A stretch of 6,712 nt of DNA from JAVEVF01 sp034005175 (GTDB lineage: Bacteria; Actinomycetota; Coriobacteriia; Anaerosomatales; SLCP01): the NCBI GenBank assembly GCA_034005175.1, contig JAVEVF010000099.1, forward strand, positions 1 through 6,712. Reading direction: 5' to 3'. Under the pieces are notes generated by a model. That model was not told where the DNA came from. It ran no database searches and worked only from the letters and a program-made list of their open reading frames with translations. Of the stretch, positions 1-4,161 are shown piece by piece. Numbering within the stretch: position 1 is the first letter of the stretch; the number at the start of each line of letters is the position of its first letter. The translations under genes were made by a program, and so were the position numbers.

Positions 1-2
1 GC

Positions 3-56
3 GCACTGCTTCGTCTTAACGATCGGGGCGTATGCCAGGACTGCCACAACAAGTAG
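3..56 (+). CDS. C-terminal end of an upstream c-type (multiheme) cytochrome, 5' truncated
   Basis: Reading from base 3, the 17 codons before the TAG at 54-56 translate to ALLRLNDRGVCQDCHNK. The CQDCH at 33-47 is a complete CxxCH covalent haem-attachment site, placed three residues from the C-terminus. A final haem site so close to the end is common in multiheme c-type cytochromes. The rest of the gene lies outside the window, so haem number, signal peptide and family cannot be judged. It runs in the same direction as everything downstream, and with the cytochrome at 4162 it brackets the membrane-protein genes. A chance CxxCH in frame with a stop is possible in so short a stretch, but the cytochrome context makes it likely to be real. 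Confidence 0.72.
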   Translation, partial: ALLRLNDRGVCQDCHNK

Positions 57-71
57 TCGGACGATGTGAAG

Positions 72-92
72 GAGCCTGCGACCCGCAGGCTC
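72..92 (+). other. Perfect 9-bp hairpin with 3-nt loop in the leader
   Basis: GAGCCTGCG (72-80) pairs exactly with CGCAGGCTC (84-92) around the loop ACC. It starts 16 nt after the stop of the upstream cytochrome and ends 2 nt before a second, longer hairpin. No T-run follows it directly, so it is not a classical intrinsic terminator on its own. It may stabilise the 3' end of the upstream mRNA or form a double structure with its neighbour. Confidence 0.6.
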
Positions 93-94
93 TC

Positions 95-125
95 GGGAAG
101 GGCCGGGCTATGTCCGGCCCTTCCC
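95..125 (+). terminator. Perfect 12-bp GC-rich hairpin enclosing the start codon of the next gene
   Basis: GGGAAGGGCCGG (95-106) pairs without mismatch with CCGGCCCTTCCC (114-125) around the 7-nt loop GCTATGT. The stem is strong enough for an intrinsic terminator of the upstream cytochrome, but the sequence after it (CTTCTGTTCCCC) is only weakly T-rich. The ATG at 110-112 chosen as the next gene's start sits in the loop, and its Shine-Dalgarno-like GGGAAGGG forms the 5' arm. The element could be a leaky terminator, a translation-blocking hairpin, or both. The structure is certain on paper; the terminator role is inferred. Confidence 0.5.
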
Positions 126-1591
126 CTTCTGTTCCCCGAACCGCTGACCGCGGGTTCAACCTCGCAACCATCGCCGCGGCGTGGCTCCTGCTGGCAGCCG
201 CGTCTGCCGCACACTTCGTGTTTGAGACCGCGGTCGCGCCCTCAGTGGAGGATCGGGGTCTGGTGCTCGCGGTGGCGTTGGCCTCAACACTCCTCTTGCT
301 TGTCGCGGGGGGCTGGCCGCGCTTGACTGATCTTCGGTCGCTCGGCATTCGCCACGCTGCGTATGCGCTTCTTGCAGGCATGCTGGGTCTTGCTGTTGCA
401 CCGGCCCTCGTGACCGCTAATCGTTACTCGGATGCGCCGGCCGGCGCGGTTGTGGCGTTTTGGACGCTCGCGGCGTGGGGGTTGCTGCTTGTAGCCGTCT
501 CGGCATGGAAGGCGCGGCGATCTTTGCGCGTGGCGGGTGCTCTTGTATCGTTGGTGGGCTGCATGGGTATTCTCGGCAGCTGGGAGCGTCCGAGCTCCTT
601 CTCGCTGTTGGTGCGTTTCCCCCGCGAGGAGATAGCGTTCATGATCGCAGGTGTGGCATGGGCGGCGTTCGCATTCGTGACTGGCAGCCTTGCGCGCGAG
701 CATGGTGCTCGTGCTGTGTACGCCCTTGCGGGCGCAGGCGGGCTCGTGGGCGCTCTCGCATGGGGAATCACTGCCACAGGGTGGGATCTTGCGGCGCTTC
801 TGCCCCCAGCCAGTGTGTTGCCTGCGGCGCTCACCGCGGGGATCATGGCGGTCACGACGGCACACCTTGTCCGAAAGGCCGGCGCGCACCTACCAGGGGC
901 CGCGATGTTGGCGGGACCGGCGCTCATCACGACCTTGCTCGTCGTGGAGGAGGCGACCGGCACGTTCGGCCCGCGTCCTGTCATCCTCACAGAGGCATGG
1001 TGGGGCGCGGCGGTGGCTATCGCAGGCATCGCAGTTGTGCTGACTGGATCACGCCTGCCAGCGGGCCAGCCCCCTCCGCACTCGGTCCTTAGCGTCGTGG
1101 GGACAGGTCTCGCCATCGGTTCGGCGGGTGTCGCGCTCTGTGCGCTCGCGCTGCCCGGCGTAGCGGTGGTGGTGCGCGGGACCACAGCGGCGGGTGCGAC
1201 CTTCACGGCCGACTTCACACTCTCGGCATTTCGCACGGTGGGAGGGTGGCTTGCGCTCGCGGCATGCGCGCTTGCGCTGGCTGCGTGGCGGGAGCTTCCC
1301 GGACGCGTGACAGCCGCTGTGGCGCTTGCAGCAGGCGTCATCGTGTCTGCCGCCCACCGCACGCTTGCGTTCACGCCCCTGCACACCTGGATGCCATGGA
1401 TTCCTGCCGAGGTGCAGCACGATTACGGGACTGAGTATGCATCCATCGTGTTCTCCGAGGTTTCGACCACCGCGCAGGTCGTGGGGATTATCGGTGCATG
1501 TCTTGCTCTGGGTGCGTTGTTGGTTTGGCGTTCGCTATCCAACAGGAGTGCGAACACCGTGTCGAACAACAACGCAGGGGGTAGTGGTTGA
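110..1591 (+). CDS. Polytopic membrane protein of unknown family, about 14 transmembrane helices
   Basis: The product is 493 residues and almost entirely hydrophobic. Likely membrane helices lie near residues 18-38, 50-67, 81-101, 111-131, 138-157, 174-193, 201-222, 232-252, 262-280, 296-313, 325-350, 375-393, 398-415 and 455-474. A hydrophilic stretch at about 416-450 is rich in H, W, Y and acidic residues (AAHRTLAF, then HTWMPWIP, then QHDYGTEY) and looks like the main extramembrane loop. Histidines at 35, 82, 252 and 416 lie in or at the edge of helices and could be haem or metal ligands. I see no CcsA tryptophan-rich signature, no CxxCH and no clear transporter motif, so I give no function. 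I chose the ATG at 110 because GGGAAGGG lies 7 nt upstream and no other start precedes the first helix. The in-frame ATG at 32 lies inside the upstream cytochrome and would add a polar tail. The stop overlaps the next start by one base, implying co-transcription. Confidence 0.8.
   Translation: MSGPSPSVPRTADRGFNLATIAAAWLLLAAASAAHFVFETAVAPSVEDRGLVLAVALASTLLLLVAGGWPRLTDLRSLGIRHAAYALLAGMLGLAVAPALVTANRYSDAPAGAVVAFWTLAAWGLLLVAVSAWKARRSLRVAGALVSLVGCMGILGSWERPSSFSLLVRFPREEIAFMIAGVAWAAFAFVTGSLAREHGARAVYALAGAGGLVGALAWGITATGWDLAALLPPASVLPAALTAGIMAVTTAHLVRKAGAHLPGAAMLAGPALITTLLVVEEATGTFGPRPVILTEAWWGAAVAIAGIAVVLTGSRLPAGQPPPHSVLSVVGTGLAIGSAGVALCALALPGVAVVVRGTTAAGATFTADFTLSAFRTVGGWLALAACALALAAWRELPGRVTAAVALAAGVIVSAAHRTLAFTPLHTWMPWIPAEVQHDYGTEYASIVFSEVSTTAQVVGIIGACLALGALLVWRSLSNRSANTVSNNNAGGSG
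1575..1580 (+). promoter_or_regulatory. Ribosome binding site for the lipoprotein gene
   Basis: AGGGGG lies 10 nt before the ATG at 1591, inside the 3' end of the membrane-protein gene. It favours the ATG at 1591 over the TTG at 1588, which is one codon upstream in the same frame. Stop and start share one base (TGATG), an arrangement typical of translational coupling. Confidence 0.5.
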
Positions 1592-2478
1592 TGAAACGCG
1601 TACTTACCGCACTGGTTCTCATCGTGCTTGGCGTGACTCTTGTAGCGCTTCCCGGCTGCAAGAAGCAGATGGTCACCGTAAAGACCGGTGAGATAGTGCT
1701 GTGCACGTACGGCGAGACTGTCTCCGATACCACCGAAGAGCTCGATGTTCCCGCTGGTGAGGTCGGTAAACACGGTGTGACCACCAAGATCGTCACGTGT
1801 GATCTCCACCAGAAGCTCGAAGCACTGTATGAAGCTGGCGAGAAAGCACTCGCAGAGGGTGACGAGAAAGCTGCCGAGCGCGCGTTTGCGGAGATAGCCG
1901 AGGCGGATTCCACTTTTCGTGACGCGGCGGCGAAGCTTGCCGCCCTGAAGGGCGGCAAGGGCGACGAAGGCTCGAAGGGCAGCTCGCCGGGCGCAGGTGC
2001 GGGGGAGTCAGGGGGCACTTCACCGGGCCAGGGCCAGGGATCGACGACGCCTTCTACTCCTGGCGAGGACTCTGGACCAGTCGGCCCGATAGCCAACCTC
2101 ACGAACTACATCCCCGACCGGCTTCCTGGCTTCGTGGGACAGCGCGTCTTTTCCGACCCCTTCGTTCTCTTCCGCGACTACCTGCCCGAATCGCGGGGTA
2201 GGATGGTGCAGATGGCAGTCGAGGTCGAGCAGTTCAAGGACAACGCCGCGGCGCGGCACAACGTCGATATCCGCGTGCGCGCACGCTACGACTCGAACGG
2301 TCAGAACATCAAGATCGGCTCACTTGAGGGTTATTTCGGCACTCGGCAGAACTTCGCGGGGCTAGCGTTTACCGAAGGTCCGGTGTTTGTGCTGATGGAG
2401 GTGTACACGACCTCCTCGAACCCGGCGGAGCACAGAGACGCCATGGTGGCTGCTGCAAAGGTGATGGCAGGTCAGTGA
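1591..2478 (+). CDS. Probable lipoprotein with helical-hairpin (TPR-like) segment and uncharacterised C-terminal domain
   Basis: The product is 295 residues. Residues 1-22 form a lipoprotein-type signal (KR, a hydrophobic core, then LPG before Cys23), so the mature protein should be lipid-anchored on the outer face of the membrane; Pro at -2 makes the lipobox imperfect. Residues 27-71 look like a small beta-rich unit holding the only other cysteines, Cys38 and Cys70, which may form a disulfide. Residues 73-120 are two amphipathic helices (LEALYEAGEKALAEGD, then AAERAFAEIAEAD) resembling one TPR unit. Residues 121-166 are a Gly/Ser/Pro linker. Residues 172-295 form a separate mixed alpha/beta domain rich in Arg, Phe and Val that I cannot assign. 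There is no haem site, so a structural or assembly role beside the cytochromes is more likely than electron transfer. It sits between a membrane protein (1-nt overlap) and a propeller protein (4-nt gap), presumably in one operon. Confidence 0.75.
   Translation: MKRVLTALVLIVLGVTLVALPGCKKQMVTVKTGEIVLCTYGETVSDTTEELDVPAGEVGKHGVTTKIVTCDLHQKLEALYEAGEKALAEGDEKAAERAFAEIAEADSTFRDAAAKLAALKGGKGDEGSKGSSPGAGAGESGGTSPGQGQGSTTPSTPGEDSGPVGPIANLTNYIPDRLPGFVGQRVFSDPFVLFRDYLPESRGRMVQMAVEVEQFKDNAAARHNVDIRVRARYDSNGQNIKIGSLEGYFGTRQNFAGLAFTEGPVFVLMEVYTTSSNPAEHRDAMVAAAKVMAGQ
2025..2039 (+). repeat. Short tandem repeat GGGCCA within the lipoprotein linker
   Basis: GGGCCA occurs twice in succession followed by a third GGG, and two GGGGG runs lie just upstream at 2001-2005 and 2011-2015. 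The bases encode the Gly/Gln/Ser linker of the lipoprotein. Such repeats change length easily, so linker length may vary between strains. Confidence 0.55.
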
Positions 2479-2482
2479 TGTC

Positions 2483-3799
2483 GTGAGCGGACAGGACCAA
2501 GCAAGTGCGCCCGATGGGGATATCGCCCCGCTGCCTGCATATCGACGAAGACGCCGCGCGCTCGTCGTGGCCGTTGTCTTCGTGTGGTTCATCGGCGCTC
2601 TTGGCGCAGCTGCCGATCTTCATCGGATGTTTGGAGACCCTGCGGTCCCGACGGTAGATCTACGCGGCCGACCGAGCGCCCCTGCTTTCGCCTTCAACGT
2701 CACCGGCACAAAGGACGAACCCCTTCGCCGCCCGGTCTCGGTGGCGCTGACTGACGATCGCGTGTATGTGAGCGATTCGCTTGCCGGGCATGTCGCGGTC
2801 TTTCGCCATGACGGTACGCTCGCGGATACGGTGGGCGATGACCGTCTTCAGGTGCCGACCTATCTATCGGTGAGCGCTGACGGCGAGAGGCTGTTCGTGT
2901 CGGACCGTGCGCTTGCCACAGTGCTCGCGTTCAACACCGCAGACGGCTCCTTCGTCGAGACCGTCACGCCTACGGTGGCGGTGTCCGCGGAGTCTACGAC
3001 AGCAGCCTCGGCAGAAGAGACACTGGCGGCTCTTCCATGGGCGCCCATCGCCGTTGAGGCCGCTGACGACGGCACGCTCATCGTCTCTGACGTGCTCGAC
3101 ACCCATCGCATATTGCGCCTCGACGCAGCCGGCACTCTGATTAGAGAGACACCCGACCATGTCACGCCACCCGATCTGGTGCTTGACTTCCCCAACGCGG
3201 TGAAGTCCATCGGAGAGCGGGTGTGGGTCTCAGACAGCAACAGCAGGCGTCTTCTTGAGTTCGGCGCCGACGGCGCGCTCGTGCGGTCACTTCCGCTCGG
3301 CCGGCTTATCCGCGGGTTTGACGTGGTTCTTGCCGAGGAGGGCGGCCCCGTGTACTTTGCGCTTGTCGACGCATTCTCTCACGAGGTGGTGCTCATCTCG
3401 GAAAGCGGGAGCGAGGTTGCGCGGTTCGGCGGCCCAGGGGCAGGCCCCGGGCAGTTCATGTTCCCCAACGATGTCGCGGTGAGAAACGCTGTCACCTGGG
3501 TCGTCGACACGGGTAATGCGCGCGTTTCCGTGTGGGAGTGGGGTGAAGCGGCGCGCAGAGCCGCTAATGCGGTGTGGCCCGGCGGCCCGAGCTGGCTCGG
3601 GCTCCTTTCCGCGACGCTGTTGGGTGCCCCGCTTGCCCTTCTGCTGTTGTTGCGGCCCGTCCGGGCTGCGATAAGCCCAGAAATCGTGCCCATTCTGTCG
3701 GTGTGGGGCTCAATCTCGCAGGGATGGGGTCGTGTACGGTTGCTTGTCCCGACCTCTGCAGGGGAGCCACCAGTGACCGAGAAACTACCACCCAAATAG
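2483..3799 (+). CDS. Membrane-anchored NHL-repeat six-bladed beta-propeller protein
   Basis: The product is 438 residues. A cytoplasmic tail ends in RRRRR (21-25) and is followed by a helix at about 26-45. Six NHL-like repeats follow, near residues 82-111, 124-155, 186-217, 235-264, 276-309 and 327-356. Their recurring core is a hydrophobic strand, a (V/I)SD or VDT turn and a closing strand before a DG/AG turn (for example RVYVSDSLAGHVAVFRHDG). A second helix lies at about 370-392, then a basic stretch and a 45-residue tail. The positive-inside rule puts the propeller outside the membrane and both ends in the cytoplasm. NHL propellers usually bind protein or ligand partners and have no fixed reaction, so a docking or scaffold role for envelope cytochromes is inference. 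The GTG at 2483 is used because the ATG at 2478 reads into TGA after two codons and the next in-frame Met (residue 49) would cut off the first helix. The ribosome site (AGG at 2469-2471) is weak, consistent with coupling to the upstream gene. Confidence 0.82.
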   Translation: MSGQDQASAPDGDIAPLPAYRRRRRALVVAVVFVWFIGALGAAADLHRMFGDPAVPTVDLRGRPSAPAFAFNVTGTKDEPLRRPVSVALTDDRVYVSDSLAGHVAVFRHDGTLADTVGDDRLQVPTYLSVSADGERLFVSDRALATVLAFNTADGSFVETVTPTVAVSAESTTAASAEETLAALPWAPIAVEAADDGTLIVSDVLDTHRILRLDAAGTLIRETPDHVTPPDLVLDFPNAVKSIGERVWVSDSNSRRLLEFGADGALVRSLPLGRLIRGFDVVLAEEGGPVYFALVDAFSHEVVLISESGSEVARFGGPGAGPGQFMFPNDVAVRNAVTWVVDTGNARVSVWEWGEAARRAANAVWPGGPSWLGLLSATLLGAPLALLLLLRPVRAAISPEIVPILSVWGSISQGWGRVRLLVPTSAGEPPVTEKLPPK

Positions 3800-4042
3800 G
3801 TGACCCCGGTCTCGTCGTCGGACGTGGCCTTCATCGCACAGATCTACTTGCTTGAGACCGAGCAAGCCGAGGTGCTTTCGATCGCGCTGAGAACACGGAT
3901 GCTGGTGACCGAGGACGTCACTCTAGGCACGGTCGCGAGGGCCCGGGGCGTTGAGGTCTATGACGCAGCTGGCTTTGCCCGAGAGTTCGGCATGGCAGGA
4001 GCCGAGCGAACCGCTGTTGAAGAACATGGTGACAAGGCGTGA
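3800..4042 (+). CDS. Small protein resembling the C-terminal half of a PIN domain; possible remnant
   Basis: The ORF gives 80 residues. The core from about residue 19 to 64 (ETEQAEVLSIALRTRMLVTED, then a helix ending ARARGVEVYDAAGFAREFG) follows the pattern of the last helix-strand units of PIN-like nucleases, where a (L/V)(V/L)T(N/D/E)D strand end precedes a helix and a 'GVEV' strand. It recalls the end of YacL-type PIN proteins. A full PIN domain is about 130 residues and needs N-terminal acidic residues that are absent here, so activity is doubtful. Codon use is like that of the neighbours. The GTG start follows the TAG of the propeller gene directly, in the same frame and without a visible Shine-Dalgarno; later in-frame starts exist (GTG at 3824, ATG at 3899). 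It could be a short coupled protein, a decayed gene, or a former extension of the upstream protein. The family resemblance is from memory of the pattern only. Confidence 0.45.
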   Translation: MTPVSSSDVAFIAQIYLLETEQAEVLSIALRTRMLVTEDVTLGTVARARGVEVYDAAGFAREFGMAGAERTAVEEHGDKA

Positions 4043-4047
4043 ACTCC

Positions 4048-4074
4048 CGCCGGTGAGCGTGCGTGTTACCGGCG
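4048..4074. repeat. 7-bp inverted repeat after the PIN-like ORF
   Basis: CGCCGGT (4048-4054) and ACCGGCG (4068-4074) are exact reverse complements separated by 13 nt. The repeat starts 6 nt after the stop at 4042 and has no following T-run. It may be an operator half-site pair or a weak 3'-end hairpin for the upstream operon. A second inverted repeat with the same 13-nt gap lies at 4105-4129. Confidence 0.45.
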
Positions 4075-4118
4075 CAAACGCTATACTGAAGGATAGGGCT
4101 CCTGACCCGGTTACCGGC
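4065..4118. repeat. Direct repeat GTTACCGGC, two copies 45 bp apart, flanking a TATACT box
   Basis: GTTACCGGC occurs at 4065-4073 and again at 4110-4118. The centre-to-centre distance is 45 bp, close to four helical turns. The copies lie on either side of TATACT at 4082-4087, as expected for a regulator that binds at both sides of a promoter. The second copy is also part of the odd palindrome CCGGT-T-ACCGG (4107-4117). The exact bases are certain; the operator role is inferred. Confidence 0.4.
4082..4087 (+). promoter_or_regulatory. Candidate -10 box (TATACT) for the propeller cytochrome gene
   Basis: TATACT matches the bacterial -10 consensus at five of six positions and stands out in a GC-rich gap 75 nt upstream of the cytochrome start. 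At a 17-nt spacing the -35 position reads GTGCGT, a poor match, so the promoter may depend on an activator or another sigma factor. Transcription would start near 4094 and leave a leader of roughly 68 nt. Confidence 0.35.
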
Positions 4119-4129
4119 AACCACCGGGT
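4105..4129 (+). repeat. 6-bp inverted repeat in the presumed cytochrome leader
   Basis: ACCCGG (4105-4110) pairs with CCGGGT (4124-4129) around a 13-nt loop that contains ACCGGCAACC. If transcription starts near 4094 this forms a hairpin in the 5' leader; otherwise it is a dyad for protein binding. I could not match the region to a known riboswitch class by eye. Confidence 0.35.
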
Positions 4130-4150
4130 ATGAGGCGGAGCTTACGGGAC

Positions 4151-4155
4151 GGAAG
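4151..4155 (+). promoter_or_regulatory. Ribosome binding site of the cytochrome gene
   Basis: GGAAG lies 6 nt before the ATG at 4162 and supports that start even though it gives an unusually long polar region before the signal-peptide core. Confidence 0.45.
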
Positions 4156-4161
4156 TGGCTG

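Noticed and set aside
1..15. Adapter sequence at the left end
   Set aside because: The first bases do not match the TruSeq adapter or its reverse complement and translate in frame into the upstream cytochrome.
32..109. Longer start (ATG at 32) for the 14-helix membrane protein
   Set aside because: It overlaps the end of the upstream cytochrome, has no ribosome site, crosses both hairpins and adds 26 polar residues before the first helix.
66..326. 86-codon + strand ORF starting with GTG at 66, just before the membrane-protein gene
   Set aside because: The Arg/Pro/Ser-rich product looks like a shifted-frame shadow of the hydrophobic gene at 110.
424..1386. Long reverse-strand ORF of 320 codons
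   Set aside because: The product is Ala/Thr/Pro/Arg-rich without domain pattern. It is the antisense shadow of a GC-rich membrane-protein gene, whose forward frame has clear helices.
110..1591. Assignment of the 14-helix protein as CcsA, NrfD or a known cytochrome-assembly factor
   Set aside because: The tryptophan-rich haem-handling signature of CcsA is not seen, and neither length nor helix pattern gives a secure match to NrfD-like subunits.
2478..2486. ATG at 2478 as start of the propeller gene
   Set aside because: It is in another frame and reads ATG TCG TGA, so it stops after two codons; the GTG at 2483 opens the real frame.
4048..4074. Intrinsic terminator after the PIN-like ORF
   Set aside because: The stem is only 7 bp with a 13-nt loop and no T-run follows, so I list it only as an inverted repeat.
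4065..4161. Riboswitch (c-di-GMP-I or SAM type) before the cytochrome
   Set aside because: GCGCAAAC and GGCAACC recall parts of these classes, but the remaining conserved core and the helix order could not be matched by eye. A covariance-model search would settle it.
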